Shown in pieces: positions 49,183 through 59,788 of a DNA stretch of 64,000 nucleotides; the stretch's first letter is position 1; each line of letters begins with the position of its first letter. Position numbers and translations under genes: made by a program. The DNA is taken from the NCBI RefSeq assembly GCF_027706145.1, contig NZ_JAQFWW010000001.1, forward strand, positions 1 through 64,000. Reading direction: 5' to 3'. The stretch comes from Bacillus changyiensis. GTDB lineage: Bacteria > Bacillota > Bacilli > Bacillales > Bacillaceae. Under the pieces are notes generated by a model. The model worked only from the letters and a program-made list of their open reading frames with translations, searched no databases and was not told the DNA's origin.

Positions 49183-51006
49183 ATGGGCAATCGTATACCG
49201 GATGAAATTGTGGAACAGATACAAAAATCAGCTGATATTGTTGAAGTTATTGGAGAATACGTCCAGTTAAGAAAACAGGGGCGTAATTATTTTGGGCTTT
49301 GTCCATTTCATGGTGAAAATACACCATCTTTTTCTGTTTCAGGCGAGAAACAAATTTTTCATTGTTTTGGATGTGGAGCTGGTGGAAATGTCTTCTCATT
49401 TTTAAGACAAATGGAAGGTTACTCGTTTACTGAAGCAGTTTTCCACTTGGCAGATAAATATCAGATTAATCTTCCGGATCATGCTACAGCTGTTTCATCA
49501 GACAATGCAAACGATTCAGAAGAAAAGAAAATGATGGAAGCGCACGAACTCTTAAAGAAATTTTATCATCATCTGCTGGTCAATACAAAAGAAGGTCAGG
49601 CAGCGTTGGACTATTTGCTTAAAAGAGGTTTCAAAATGGAAGAGATTGAGCATTTTGAAATAGGTTACGCGCTTGACTCATGGGACTTTATCACAAAATT
49701 TCTTAAACGGAGAGGCTTTGAAGCCGAGCTTATGGAACGAGCAGGGCTCATTATAAGCCGGGAGAATGGAGAAGGCTATTTTGACCGTTTTAGAAATAGG
49801 ATTATTTTCCCGATCCATAATCATCATGGAACAACCGTTGCTTTTTCTGGTCGAACATTTACCGGAGAACATCCAAAATATATGAACAGTCCAGAAACAC
49901 CGATTTTTCATAAAAGCAGATTGCTCTATCATTTTCATCAGGCTCGGCTTCATATCAGGAAAGAGGAAAGAGCAGTTCTTTTTGAAGGATTTGCAGATGT
50001 TATGTCAGCCGTTAAGTCGGGAATTAAAGAATCGATTGCGACAATGGGAACTGCACTTACCGAAGAGCATGCAAAGGTGATCAGGCGCAATGTTGAGGAA
50101 ATTATTCTTTGCTACGATTCTGATCTGGCTGGGTATGAAGCGACACTAAAAGCTTCTGATCTGCTCCAAAAAAAAGGTTGTAAAGTCAAAGTTGCCATGA
50201 TACCTGATGGACTTGATCCCGATGACTACATCAAAAAATTTGGTAGTGAAAAATTTAAACAGGATGTAATAGGGGCCAGCGTGACCGTAATGACGTTTAA
50301 GATGCACTATTTTAGAAAAGGGAAAAATCTGTCTGATGAAGGGGATCGTATTACCTATATAAACGATTGTTTAAGGGAAATTAGTTCCCTTAGTGGTCCC
50401 TTGGAACAAGAGATATATGTTAAACAGCTAGCAAATGAATTCTCAATCTCCAGTGATTCATTAAAAGAGCAGCTCTCTGTTTTTGAAAAACAAACAGCAG
50501 CTCGCAGCAGACAAAACAGCCGTCAAGAATCAAAAGAGCGGCGCGCTTATATCTCAAGAACACCGAGAAAACGCACTGGACTTCGCCCAGCATATGAAAA
50601 TGCTGAACGAATGCTCATTGCTCACATGGTTCATGATCGTAATGTGATTCGAAAGGTTTTGGACAAAATCGGTTTCGAATTTAACATTGATCAGCATCGT
50701 GCACTAGCCACTTTTCTGTATGGTATGTATGAGGAAGAAACCGAAATATCGATCCAGAATCTCTATAAAAGAGTCGAGGATGAGGAGTTAAGTCAACTCC
50801 TTACAGATATTTTAATGCTCCAGATTAATGACGAACTAAGTGAAACAGAATTTTCTGATTATGTAAAAAAAGTGTTGAATTATCGAAAATGGTCAATGAT
50901 AAAAGAAAAAGAAGTTGAAAGGGCAGAAGCTGAAAGGCAAAAGGATTTCATCAGGGCAGCAACTTTGGCTCAAGAAATCGTGAAGTTAAACCGTTCGCTA
51001 AAATAA
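49183..51006 (+). CDS. dnaG: DNA primase
   Basis: A 607-residue primase. The zinc-binding CHC2 domain ([27 protein letters not shown]) is at ~40-80. The RNA polymerase core with TOPRIM motifs ([33 protein letters not shown]) is at ~260-350, and the C-terminal DnaB-interacting helicase-binding domain at ~450-607. The ATG at 49183 follows GGAGTG; the in-frame ATG 49144 adds 13 unconserved residues. Confidence 0.95.
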   Translation: MGNRIPDEIVEQIQKSADIVEVIGEYVQLRKQGRNYFGLCPFHGENTPSFSVSGEKQIFHCFGCGAGGNVFSFLRQMEGYSFTEAVFHLADKYQINLPDHATAVSSDNANDSEEKKMMEAHELLKKFYHHLLVNTKEGQAALDYLLKRGFKMEEIEHFEIGYALDSWDFITKFLKRRGFEAELMERAGLIISRENGEGYFDRFRNRIIFPIHNHHGTTVAFSGRTFTGEHPKYMNSPETPIFHKSRLLYHFHQARLHIRKEERAVLFEGFADVMSAVKSGIKESIATMGTALTEEHAKVIRRNVEEIILCYDSDLAGYEATLKASDLLQKKGCKVKVAMIPDGLDPDDYIKKFGSEKFKQDVIGASVTVMTFKMHYFRKGKNLSDEGDRITYINDCLREISSLSGPLEQEIYVKQLANEFSISSDSLKEQLSVFEKQTAARSRQNSRQESKERRAYISRTPRKRTGLRPAYENAERMLIAHMVHDRNVIRKVLDKIGFEFNIDQHRALATFLYGMYEEETEISIQNLYKRVEDEELSQLLTDILMLQINDELSETEFSDYVKKVLNYRKWSMIKEKEVERAEAERQKDFIRAATLAQEIVKLNRSLK

Positions 51007-51175
51007 ACCGTTATATATAATAGGAAAGGCTCTTGGCAATGAATCCTAATGGAGGAGCAAAAAACGGGCTTATCCTAAATCATATATTGTCAATTACGAT
51101 TTGTTAAAAAAAGGGAAATTGAAGCGGAGCATTTTTTATAATCCGTCTGTAAGTTTTGGAAGGAGGGATCCATGA

Positions 51176-52297
51176 ATGGCTGATAAACAAGCACACGAAA
51201 CCGAAACTGAATTCACATTTGAACAGGTAAGGGATCAATTGACAGAGGCCGGTAAAAAACGCGGCGTGCTCACATATGAAGAAATAGCTGAGCGCATGTC
51301 CAGTTTCGAAATCGAATCAGACCAAATGGATGAGTATTATGAATTTTTAGGAGAGCAAGGTGTTGAATTAATTAGTGAGACTGAGGACAATGAGGATCCT
51401 AATATTCAACAACTGGAAAAGGCTGAAGAAGAATTTGATCTAAACGATTTAAGTGTCCCACCGGGCGTTAAGATAAACGATCCTGTCCGGATGTATTTAA
51501 AGGAGATCGGACGGGTAAACCTTTTGTCTGCTAAAGAAGAAATCGAATATGCCAAAAAGATAGAGGAAGGCGATGAAGCATCTAAACGCCGATTGGCAGA
51601 AGCGAACTTAAGGCTTGTAGTCAGCATCGCGAAACGCTATGTTGGCCGTGGCATGCTTTTCTTAGACCTCATTCAGGAAGGAAATATGGGTCTAATGAAG
51701 GCAGTTGAAAAATTTGATTACCGAAAAGGCTATAAGTTTAGTACTTATGCAACATGGTGGATCAGACAGGCAATTACAAGAGCCATTGCTGATCAGGCAA
51801 GAACGATCAGAATACCTGTTCATATGGTGGAGACGATTAATAAGCTGATTCGTGTTCAAAGACAGCTTCTTCAAGATCTGGGACGCGAACCAACACCAGA
51901 AGAAATTGCCGAAGACATGGATTTGACTCCTGAAAAAGTTCGTGAAATCTTAAAGATTGCCCAAGAGCCGGTCTCACTAGAGACTCCTATTGGAGAAGAG
52001 GATGACTCCCATTTAGGTGATTTTATTGAAGATCAGGAAGCAACTTCACCTTCAGATCATGCTGCCTATGAGCTATTAAAAGAACAGCTTGAAGACGTTC
52101 TAGATACACTGACTGATCGAGAAGAAAATGTGTTACGTCTTCGATTTGGTCTTGATGACGGCCGAACAAGAACACTAGAAGAAGTCGGTAAAGTATTTGG
52201 AGTAACAAGGGAACGAATCCGCCAAATCGAAGCTAAAGCGCTTCGAAAACTAAGACATCCTAGCAGAAGCAAACGGTTAAAAGATTTTCTAGAATAA
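51176..52297 (+). CDS. sigA: Housekeeping sigma factor SigA (sigma-43)
   Basis: A 373-residue primary sigma factor. A short region 1.1 (~1-80), region 1.2 ([16 protein letters not shown]), regions 2.1-2.4 ([37 protein letters not shown]), region 3 ([18 protein letters not shown]) and region 4 ([19 protein letters not shown]) are complete. AGGAGG lies nine bases before ATG 51176. Third gene of the macromolecular synthesis operon. Confidence 0.98.
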   Translation: MADKQAHETETEFTFEQVRDQLTEAGKKRGVLTYEEIAERMSSFEIESDQMDEYYEFLGEQGVELISETEDNEDPNIQQLEKAEEEFDLNDLSVPPGVKINDPVRMYLKEIGRVNLLSAKEEIEYAKKIEEGDEASKRRLAEANLRLVVSIAKRYVGRGMLFLDLIQEGNMGLMKAVEKFDYRKGYKFSTYATWWIRQAITRAIADQARTIRIPVHMVETINKLIRVQRQLLQDLGREPTPEEIAEDMDLTPEKVREILKIAQEPVSLETPIGEEDDSHLGDFIEDQEATSPSDHAAYELLKEQLEDVLDTLTDREENVLRLRFGLDDGRTRTLEEVGKVFGVTRERIRQIEAKALRKLRHPSRSKRLKDFLE

Positions 52298-52302
52298 ATG
52301 TT

Positions 52303-52332
52303 GAACGGGTCAAATAGATCCGTTCTTTTTTT
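52303..52332 (+). terminator. Terminator after sigA
   Basis: GAACGGgTC / GAtCCGTTC stem followed by seven T. Confidence 0.9.
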
Positions 52333-52432
52333 GTTCAAATTGAAAACGCTGTTATTGGTAAACATGATTATATTTTACTTAATTTTTTTCGATAATGCAA
52401 ATAGTCAAAAACGGATATTAAGGCATTATACC

Positions 52433-52461
52433 TTGAGATCGTAGGAAAAGGGCTTTATAAT
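52433..52461 (+). promoter_or_regulatory. SigA-type promoter before cccA
   Basis: TTGAGA, 17 bases, TATAAT, leaving about 150 bases of untranslated leader. The 52298-52617 gap holds otherwise only the sigA terminator. Confidence 0.6.
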
Positions 52462-52617
52462 GATGTTGAAACCGTATTCAAAAATGGATGCTGAATTTGT
52501 CTAAAATGTGAACTTCAACAGCTATTCTTACATAACGGGTTTATTTTTTGTAAAATTAAAGTAGAATTAGAATTGTTTTCATAAGGGACTGGGGTAAATG
52601 AAAAAGGGGGATCCAAA

Positions 52618-52977
52618 ATGAAGCGAAATCCGTTAATTCCATTTTTATTGATTGCGATTATGGGTATAGGTCTAGTATTTTTCTTATCGATGAAAGGTCT
52701 GCACGATCAAAAAGAAATCGCCGGTAAGGATAATAAAACAGCTGAAGAAAACAAAGCTGCCGCCTCACCTGAAGAAATTTATAAACAGAACTGTGTTTCC
52801 TGTCATGGTGAAAACTATGAAGGCGTGTCAGGTCCAAAATTAAAAGGAGTCGGAGAACGGTTGGATACCGCTAAAATTAAAGAAAAGATTCAAAAAGGCG
52901 GCAATGGCATGCCAGCCGGACTGGTTCCTGCCGAAAAACTGGATGAGATGGCAAAATGGCTATCTAAAATTAAATAG
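52618..52977 (+). CDS. cccA: Cytochrome c-550
   Basis: A 119-residue membrane-anchored cytochrome c. One N-terminal span (~7-26), a charged Lys/Glu linker, and the heme-binding CVSCH motif (Cys59, Cys62, His63); the axial Met is in GGNGMPAGLV (~100). It carries electrons on the outer face of the membrane. AAAGGGGGATCC gives the ribosome binding site. In B. subtilis trmK follows; here 1.6 kb of other sequence intervenes. Confidence 0.94.
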   Translation: MKRNPLIPFLLIAIMGIGLVFFLSMKGLHDQKEIAGKDNKTAEENKAAASPEEIYKQNCVSCHGENYEGVSGPKLKGVGERLDTAKIKEKIQKGGNGMPAGLVPAEKLDEMAKWLSKIK

Positions 52978-53008
52978 CTGTTATGGAAAGGGGTCTTAAA
53001 TAAGCGTA

Positions 53009-53197
53009 ATGGGTATTGATCATATTCAATTAGCAGCACCAAAAAGGAGTGAAGATCCTCTAGTTTAAATGTGTTACAAGCACCCTTTTTCTACTGCAAA
53101 AAAGCTCATTCTTGTTGATGATTTAAAGATGATTAGGAAACGCTAACAAAAGCAGGTAATGCTCCATTTGGAAACGAGATGGAAATTTTGCGGAGAT
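53009..53197 (+). pseudogene. Remnant of a glyoxalase/VOC-family gene
   Basis: MGIDHIQLAAPKRSEDP at 53009 is the classical opening of a VOC (glyoxalase-fold) protein, but a stop follows at codon 20. Further on, other frames show LVDDLKMIR, ETLTKAG and then APFGNEMEIL, resembling the usual LVDDL...L..AG...DPFGNRIEIL second half. The middle is deleted and at least two frameshifts are needed. It is clearly non-functional. The remaining 53198-53798 holds no recognised gene. Confidence 0.65.
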
Positions 53198-53798
53198 TAT
53201 AGTACTTTCACCTGAAAATCGATTTTTGAAGGGTTTGTCTCATGGAATACCTATGGGCGGCCCTTTTTTAAGTTCAAATGTTACGCAGATCGTTTGAAAA
53301 GGGATTTTCTGAAAAGTAGCTTGATTGCAATTGTCACAAAGGCCATCATGTATGTCGGGTAATCCTTATGGATGTATCAATTTTTTGGTTTACAAAACTC
53401 ATGAAAAGAAAGTTGATCTATAATAGTGTTTTAAGTACTAGAGATTGGTAGGGAACTTATTATTCGTTCATTTGTTGTATAATGGAATTTAGAAAACAGG
53501 AAGTTCCCTTTTGGGCGATGATCTTAGGCTACCGTAACAACGATTGTATTAATGACTTCCGGTTGTGTTTGCACTATGTGGGCTGTCTGTGTCATCTATT
53601 CTTAAAGACGACTCAAACCACTAGAACTAAAATCAGAAGATAACCTCAATAGGTGAGTTTGATTTTATATTGTCTATTTTCAATTTGAAAAGAAATAGAT
53701 AAATGATTTTGGCAGGACTTGAGTAGATTTAGGCTTGGAGTAGCCGAAGCTTCTAAATCAAGATATTAACATAGAACTAATATAGGAGTTATTTAAAC

Positions 53799-54506
53799 AT
53801 GCAATTAAACGATATTCATGATTTCACTTTGAATACTAAACAAGATTTTTTGGCTGTTCAGCAGGAGCTCAAATATCTGATTCACCTATCAAATGCCATC
53901 GATACGGATTCTTTACAAACTTGCGCGGGTGTTGATTTAGCTTACTGGGAAGAAAACGGGGAATCATTTGGTGTCTGCAGTATCATTGTGCTGGATGTTC
54001 ATACGAAGAAAGTTATTGAAAAAGTTCATCATTTCGGAAACATCACTGTACCATATGTGGCCGGGTTTCTTGCATTTAGAGAGTTACCTCTTATCGTGGA
54101 GGCTGCAAAAAAGTTAACGATTGAACCGGATGTTTTTTTATTTGATGGTAACGGCTATTTGCATCCTCATCATCTGGGGATTGCAACACACGCATCGTTT
54201 TTTCTTAATAAACCGACAATAGGGATTGCAAAAACTTACCTCAAAATTAAAAACCATGACTTTAAGATGCCTGACAACCAAATCGGTGCTTATACCGATA
54301 TTGTGATAGAAGGTGAAGTATATGGACGCACATTGCGGACGAGGCAAGATGTGAAGCCCATTTTTTTGTCATGCGGAAATTTTATTGATTTAGAAAGCAG
54401 TTATCAAATAACCATGACCTTGATTAATCCAGATAGTAGACTGCCGATACCTGTTCGTCTAGCTGACCTTGAGACACATGCTTTAAGAAAATATTATCGC
54501 GATTAA
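53799..54506 (+). CDS. nfi: Endonuclease V (deoxyinosine 3' endonuclease)
   Basis: A 235-residue Nfi-family enzyme that nicks DNA one base 3' of deoxyinosine for repair of deaminated adenine. CAGVDLAYW (first catalytic Asp), VDVHT-like VLDVHTKK, YVAGFLAFRELPLI, FLFDGNGYLHPHHLGIATH (second Asp and the HPHH-like loop), GIAKTYL and the end ADLETHALRKYY are family hallmarks. AGGAG precedes the ATG. It sits in an accessory interval between cccA and trmK, next to degraded sequence, suggesting later arrival or locus turnover. Confidence 0.9.
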   Translation: MQLNDIHDFTLNTKQDFLAVQQELKYLIHLSNAIDTDSLQTCAGVDLAYWEENGESFGVCSIIVLDVHTKKVIEKVHHFGNITVPYVAGFLAFRELPLIVEAAKKLTIEPDVFLFDGNGYLHPHHLGIATHASFFLNKPTIGIAKTYLKIKNHDFKMPDNQIGAYTDIVIEGEVYGRTLRTRQDVKPIFLSCGNFIDLESSYQITMTLINPDSRLPIPVRLADLETHALRKYYRD

Positions 54507-54587
54507 TATCATCGCTCAGCTTGGAAATCAACCAGTTTTTTTATATGATAGTAATGGGAAAATGAATGAGAAAAGTTGTGATGATTA

Positions 54588-55304
54588 GTGAATGAAATGA
54601 AATTATCGAAAAGATTGCTGACTGTTGTCAAATACATACCGAAAAAAGCAGTTGTGGCAGATATCGGGTCTGATCATGCGTATTTGCCTTGCTATTGTAT
54701 ACTGAACGATATCGCAAACGGTGCGATTGCGGGAGAGATTACAGAGGGTCCTTTTCTCTCTGCAAAACAACAGGTTGAGAAGTTATCTTTAAGTTCGCAC
54801 ATTTCAGTGAGAAAAGGGGATGGGCTTGAAGTTATTCAAAAAGGTGAAGTAGATGTGATTACGATTGCGGGAATGGGAGGCTCCCTTATTGCCCAAATTC
54901 TTGAGTCTGGCAAGAACAAACTAGTTGGCAAGGAACGCTTGATTTTACAACCGAATATTCATGCTTATCATATAAGAGAGTGGTTGTATAAGGAAGGATA
55001 CACTCTGATCAATGAAGAAATCCTTGAAGAAGATGAGAAATATTATGAAGTTCTTGTGGCTGAAAAAGGAGATAAAGATGTTGCATACCGAGAAATCCCT
55101 TTTGCGACTGGTTTATTGGTTGGACCGTTTTTAGCTAAAGAAAAAAACGCCGTTTTTATCAAAAAATGGAGACGGGAACTTGAACATATGCAACATATTT
55201 ATCAACAAATAACGGCTGGTGCTTCGAAAACAGAAAGTCACCAAAAGCTCATTGAGCTTTCAGAACGAATTGAAATGTTGAAGGAGGTTCTTAGACTTGG
55301 CTAA
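54588..55304 (+). CDS. trmK: TrmK, tRNA (adenine22-N1)-methyltransferase
   Basis: A 238-residue SAM methyltransferase making m1A22 in bacterial tRNAs. ADIGSDHAYLPCY (SAM site, ~24-36), GAIAGEITEGPFLSAKQQ, TIAGMGGSLIA and RLILQPNIHAYHIREWL match YqfN/TrmK. Starts at GTG 54588 (MNEMKLSKR). Its last eight bases overlap yqfO. Confidence 0.93.
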   Translation: MNEMKLSKRLLTVVKYIPKKAVVADIGSDHAYLPCYCILNDIANGAIAGEITEGPFLSAKQQVEKLSLSSHISVRKGDGLEVIQKGEVDVITIAGMGGSLIAQILESGKNKLVGKERLILQPNIHAYHIREWLYKEGYTLINEEILEEDEKYYEVLVAEKGDKDVAYREIPFATGLLVGPFLAKEKNAVFIKKWRRELEHMQHIYQQITAGASKTESHQKLIELSERIEMLKEVLRLG

Positions 55305-56418
55305 ACAAATAAACGGTAATGAAATCATTCAACTGTTTGAACAATTTGCACCAAAGTCATTGGCTGTTGAAGGGGATAAAATCGGACTGCAAATTGGTAC
55401 ATTGCGTAAAAAAATAAACAATGTCATGATCACATTAGATGTGCTTGAAGAAACGATTGATGAAGCGATTTCGAAAAATGTCGATTTAATCATAGCCCAT
55501 CATCCACCGATTTTCCGGCCACTTAAACAGCTAATCACTGATCAGCCAAGTGGAAGACTGCTTGAAAAATGTATAAAGCACGATATTACAGTTTATGCGG
55601 CACATACAAATCTTGATATTACCGATGGTGGTGTCAATGATATGCTTGCAGACGCATTAGGGCTTGAAAAAACAAAGGTGCTTGTTCCTACTTATGAAGA
55701 ACCTCTTCGAAAGCTTGTTGTTTATGTCCCGAAGGATTATGAAGAGCAGGTGCGTTTAGCACTTGGAGATGCAGGAGCTGGACATATTGGGGCATATAGT
55801 CACTGTGCATTCTCTACAGAAGGCATGGGCAGCTTCCGCCCACTTCAACATGCTCAACCATTTATAGGCCAATCAGGTCAGCTTGAGCGTGTTAAGGAAG
55901 TAAGAATTGAAACGGTTTATCCAGTAGGGATTGAAAAAACTGTATTGACAGCGATGAAGAAGGCTCATCCATATGAAGAAATTGCCTATGATATTTATCC
56001 TATTGAACAAAACCCTCTTCAAAAAGGGCTCGGTCGAATCGGTGAACTGAAAAAAGAGATGGAACTTGGGGACTTTGCTCAATTTGTAAAGGAAAAGCTT
56101 CAAGCGAACGGAGCGCGAATGGTCGGAAAACCGGATGCTAAAGTGAAAAAAGTGGCGGTGCTTGGAGGGGATGGAAACAAATATATTCATCAAGCGAAAC
56201 GAATGGGTGCCGATGTGTACATCACAGGTGATCTGTATTTTCATACAGCACATGATGCGATGATGATCGGACTAGCTGTCATTGATCCTGGTCATTACGT
56301 TGAGCAAATTATGAAAGATGGTGTCACAAAGAAACTGTTATCATTATGCGAAGAGAAAAACTATGCTATTCATATTTTTCCTTCAGAAACAAATACCAAT
56401 CCGTTTACTTTTCTGTAA
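55297..56418 (+). CDS. yqfO: YqfO, NIF3-family metal protein
   Basis: A 373-residue NIF3/DUF34 protein (also annotated GTP cyclohydrolase 1 type 2 homolog) with the inserted PII/CutA-like domain (~130-235; VYPVGIEKTVLTAMKKAHPYEEIAYDIYPI, shown in parts as AHPYEEIAYD). Metal ligands are seen in IIAHHPPIF and AAHTNLDI at the N-terminus and in GDLYFHTAHDA and DPGHYVEQ near the end. TTG start with AAGGAGG inside trmK. Function uncertain. Confidence 0.92.
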   Translation: MAKQINGNEIIQLFEQFAPKSLAVEGDKIGLQIGTLRKKINNVMITLDVLEETIDEAISKNVDLIIAHHPPIFRPLKQLITDQPSGRLLEKCIKHDITVYAAHTNLDITDGGVNDMLADALGLEKTKVLVPTYEEPLRKLVVYVPKDYEEQVRLALGDAGAGHIGAYSHCAFSTEGMGSFRPLQHAQPFIGQSGQLERVKEVRIETVYPVGIEKTVLTAMKKAHPYEEIAYDIYPIEQNPLQKGLGRIGELKKEMELGDFAQFVKEKLQANGARMVGKPDAKVKKVAVLGGDGNKYIHQAKRMGADVYITGDLYFHTAHDAMMIGLAVIDPGHYVEQIMKDGVTKKLLSLCEEKNYAIHIFPSETNTNPFTFL

Positions 56419-56423
56419 GAAAA

Positions 56424-56462
56424 AAAGGGTTGAATCTTGTATTATACAAGATTCGACCCTTT
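56424..56462. terminator. Bidirectional terminator enclosing the ispH stop
   Basis: AAAGGGTtGAATCTTGTA and TACAAGATTCgACCCTTT pair around a three-base loop, which on the minus strand is exactly the ispH TAA. The last five or six ispH codons therefore form one arm. T-runs lie at both ends. Confidence 0.9.
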
Positions 56463-57398
56463 CGCTTTTACTTTAGGCAATATTTTATGAAGTGGGACCT
56501 CATGACTAATATTCCATGTGGACGGATCTTCGTGTTGATATTGTTCTAAAAACCGGATGACTTCTTTTGTAATTGGTGTCGGTGTTGAAGCCCCAGCTGT
56601 CACCGCCACTGTATCAACACCTTCTAGCCATTCTAGTTTTAATTCGCTTAAATCGCCAATTCTATATGCTTTTGTACCGGCAATTTCTTCAGATACTTGT
56701 GCAAGGCGATTGGAGTTATTGCTTTTTGGATCACCGACAACAATTGTAAGGTCGGCTTTTTTTGCTTGTTCAGAGACGGCTTCCTGACGAACTTGGGTGG
56801 CCAGACAAATTTCCTGATGAAATTCGACATGCGGATACTTCTCTTTTACTTTCTCCATAATGTCATGAACATCCCATTGGGACATGGTGGTTTGGTTAGT
56901 GACAATTAGTTTTTCAGAATCAACTGTGAGACGATCCACATCTTCTTCTGTTTCAACAAGATGAACGATATCAGGTGCGACTCCGACAGCACCTTCAGGT
57001 TCTGGATGCCCTTTTTTTCCGATATAAATGACATGATAACCTTCTGCTTCTACTTTTCGAATTAAATCATGTGTTTTTGTTACGTCTGGACATGTAGCAT
57101 CAATTGTTACAAGCCCTTTTTTTTCCGCTACTTTCCGGACTTCCGGTGAGACGCCATGGGCGGTAAAAATGACAGTCCCTTTATCGACCTTGTTTAATAT
57201 GTCCAACCTGTTCGGACCATCAAGGGTATAAATACCGTCTTTTTCAAAAGCGTCTGTGACATGTTTGTTATGAACAATCATGCCTAAAATGTATATAGGT
57301 CTTGGTAGACTTTTATCAAGAGCCGCATTTTTGGCAATAACCATCGCGTCGACAACGCCATAGCAATAGCCTCGTGGCGAGATTTTAAGAACATTCAT
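56442..57398 (-). CDS. ispH: IspH, 4-hydroxy-3-methylbut-2-enyl diphosphate reductase
   Basis: A 318-residue iron-sulfur enzyme, last step of the MEP isoprenoid pathway, producing IPP and DMAPP. The three cluster cysteines are in [20 protein letters not shown] and EICLATQ. HNKHV, TAHGVSP, GHPEPEG and SNNSNRL (substrate-binding) are present. Start at 57398 ([10 protein letters not shown]) with AGGAGG; upstream in-frame codons are unconserved. Its stop is in the loop of a terminator. Confidence 0.95.
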   Translation of the reverse strand: MNVLKISPRGYCYGVVDAMVIAKNAALDKSLPRPIYILGMIVHNKHVTDAFEKDGIYTLDGPNRLDILNKVDKGTVIFTAHGVSPEVRKVAEKKGLVTIDATCPDVTKTHDLIRKVEAEGYHVIYIGKKGHPEPEGAVGVAPDIVHLVETEEDVDRLTVDSEKLIVTNQTTMSQWDVHDIMEKVKEKYPHVEFHQEICLATQVRQEAVSEQAKKADLTIVVGDPKSNNSNRLAQVSEEIAGTKAYRIGDLSELKLEWLEGVDTVAVTAGASTPTPITKEVIRFLEQYQHEDPSTWNISHEVPLHKILPKVKAKGSNLV

Positions 57399-57522
57399 TA
57401 TGAGTCCTCCTATGAAGAAGTGAGAACTGAACATGATAAAAAGCCGTAATAAAACGGCTTAATATACTTACAGTCTCTTTAGACCTCATTATAAATGATC
57501 GCGAATCAGATATCAAAGAATG

Positions 57523-58212
57523 TTATATATATAGTTTAGGCTTTGACCCACCACTTTTTCTTTTCTTTGGAGCAGACACAGAACGATTTGATTGTTCATG
57601 TGCTTTCTCCTTAGATCTTTTAGAAGAGGTGAGTTTTTGATCTGTTTCTGTTTTTGTACTCGTTTCTTTACTTGATTGTTTTTTTGCACTTGACTCTTTT
57701 GTTTTCTCTTTATCTTCTTCATCATCATGATCTTCACTGTTGCTGTCCTCTGAGTTGATCTGCTTGAACAATTTGATCATTCCGGGTAGATTACGGACGA
57801 GTGGGCCATATTGCTGAATCATTGGTGTTACTTGTTGGGCAACACCAAGTGCTTTTTGAACATTGCCCAGCATGTTTGATATAGACGTCGGGTTTGTGAG
57901 TCCTTTCATCCCACCCAGACCGGCTCCTGTTCCACCAAGGCCGTTGCCTGCTCCACCAAACCCACCCAGACCGGCTCCTGTTCCACTAGGTGGTGCTCCG
58001 CCACCGCCAGGGAGAAATTTAGAAATCAATCCTTTCAAACCACCTCCACGCGTTCCCCCTTGTTGGGCTGCGTTCATCGGATTAAAAAACTGTTGGAAAC
58101 CTTGCTGTTGTCCAGGGTTCATTCCCATCCCTGGGTTTCTTGGCAGCAATGTCTGACTCGGCCTCTGTGTCATCGGAACTCTCGGATTTCTCATGGGTTG
58201 TTGAGGAAACAT
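57523..58212 (-). CDS. yqfQ: YqfQ/VrrA-like Gly-Gln-Pro-rich spore-related protein
   Basis: A 229-residue low-complexity protein. A Pro/Gln/Arg/Met-rich head (MFPQQPMRNPRVPMTQRPSQ) is followed by Gly-rich repeats (~70-100), a conserved helical core (TSISNMLGNVQKALGVAQQ ... YGPLVRNLPGMIKLFKQI) typical of the YqfQ-like family, and a Ser/Lys/Glu tail ending KPKLYI. Start at 58212 with AAAGGAGGT. In B. anthracis the homologue VrrA has a variable tandem repeat; here a 17-residue unit is repeated once. Exact function unknown. Confidence 0.85.
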   Translation of the reverse strand: MFPQQPMRNPRVPMTQRPSQTLLPRNPGMGMNPGQQQGFQQFFNPMNAAQQGGTRGGGLKGLISKFLPGGGGAPPSGTGAGLGGFGGAGNGLGGTGAGLGGMKGLTNPTSISNMLGNVQKALGVAQQVTPMIQQYGPLVRNLPGMIKLFKQINSEDSNSEDHDDEEDKEKTKESSAKKQSSKETSTKTETDQKLTSSKRSKEKAHEQSNRSVSAPKKRKSGGSKPKLYI

Positions 58213-58457
58213 ACTGATACCTCCTTTCACACCTTTCTCTTTAAATAGGATATGCAGATCACACACAAAGTGCTTTTGTCTCATGGATTGCCTGCCATCA
58301 TTGTGATGGTTTTTTTATGTTGGATCAGTTATAATTTAATGATGGACATGCAACCTCCTTTTTTAATTGCTTCAGCATAAAAAAGGGTACATAAGTGCAC
58401 AATTTTAGCCATATAGGATAAAGCTTGGAACTCGTTTTCCAAGAAGGAGTTGGAAAA

Positions 58458-59777
58458 ATGAAGCAGACGAAATTTGAAATGTACGATTTAAAGCCCTTTA
58501 TTATAGAGGCTGTTAGCCAGTTAGGTTTTTATGAACCGACAGATATTCAAAAAAGATTAATTCCTTCAACACTCAAAGGAGAAAGTGCAATTGGTCAGTC
58601 TCAGACTGGGACAGGAAAAACCCATGCATACCTTCTTCCAATCTTAAGCAAAATTGATCCTGAAAAAGGGTTTGTTCAGGCTGTTATTACAGCTCCAACA
58701 AGGGAGCTAGCCAACCAGATTCATCAGGAAGTGTTGAAAATCACTAAATTTTTAGATCCTGATCAAGCGATCCGTTCTAAGATTTTTATTGGCGGAACTG
58801 ACAAACAAAAATCAATTGATAAATTAAAAACCCAACCCCACCTTGCAGTTGGGACACCGGGGAGAATTGCCGACTTGATCAAGGAACAGGCGCTAAATGT
58901 TCATAAGGCAGATTCATTGGTTATTGATGAGGCAGACTTAATGCTTGAGATGGGCTTTTTAGAAGATGTTGATTTTATAGGCTCTAACATGCCAGAGGAT
59001 TTGCAGATGCTTGTTTTTTCTGCAACAATTCCAGAGAAATTAAAACCTTTTCTAAAGAAATATATGGCGAATCCGAAATATGCCCATGTAGAACCAAGAC
59101 ACATTACAGCCGAAAAAATAAAACATGTGTTGATTCCGTCAAAGCACGGGGATAAAAATCAACTTTTACTAGAGGTCATGACGCATTTAAACCCATACTT
59201 AGCGATTGTATTTGCCAATACAAAAACAATGGCTGATCATATTGCCGCATTTCTAACTGATCAGGGCATGAAAGTTGGGCTTCTACATGGAGGGCTGACA
59301 CCACGCGAGCGCAAAAAAGTGATGAAACAAATCGGTGATCTTGAGTTCACCTATATCATTGCTACAGATTTGGCAGCGAGGGGTATCGATATTAAAGGTG
59401 TGAGTCATGTCATTAATTATGAGCTGCCTGAAGACCTTGATTTTTACGTTCACCGAGTTGGTCGGACAGCGCGTGCAGGTTCATCTGGAACAGCGATGAC
59501 TTTTTATGACACTGCTGATGAAGATGCCCTTGTTCACCTTGAAAAAATGGGAATCGTGTTCGAAAATATGAAACTTGAAAAAGGCGAATGGAAAAAAATT
59601 GATGATCGCAAACGCCGTGAAAACCGGAAAAGAACTCCTGATGAAACGGATGAGTTGGCAAAGCGGCTTGTAAAACGACCGAAAAAAGTCAAGCCAGGCT
59701 ATAAGAAAAAAATGCAAACAGAAATGAATAAAATTAAAAGACAACAAAAACGGAAACAATTTAAAAAAGGAAAGTAG
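58458..59777 (+). CDS. cshB: CshB, DEAD-box RNA helicase
   Basis: A 439-residue helicase. Q motif ([13 protein letters not shown]), motif [15 protein letters not shown], Ia [38 protein letters not shown] and [12 protein letters not shown] are in order, followed by a very basic tail ([20 protein letters not shown]). CshB helps ribosome assembly and cold growth. Start at ATG 58458 after AGGAGTTGG; nfo follows after 11 bases. Confidence 0.95.
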   Translation: MKQTKFEMYDLKPFIIEAVSQLGFYEPTDIQKRLIPSTLKGESAIGQSQTGTGKTHAYLLPILSKIDPEKGFVQAVITAPTRELANQIHQEVLKITKFLDPDQAIRSKIFIGGTDKQKSIDKLKTQPHLAVGTPGRIADLIKEQALNVHKADSLVIDEADLMLEMGFLEDVDFIGSNMPEDLQMLVFSATIPEKLKPFLKKYMANPKYAHVEPRHITAEKIKHVLIPSKHGDKNQLLLEVMTHLNPYLAIVFANTKTMADHIAAFLTDQGMKVGLLHGGLTPRERKKVMKQIGDLEFTYIIATDLAARGIDIKGVSHVINYELPEDLDFYVHRVGRTARAGSSGTAMTFYDTADEDALVHLEKMGIVFENMKLEKGEWKKIDDRKRRENRKRTPDETDELAKRLVKRPKKVKPGYKKKMQTEMNKIKRQQKRKQFKKGK

Positions 59778-59788
59778 GGGAAACAGCT

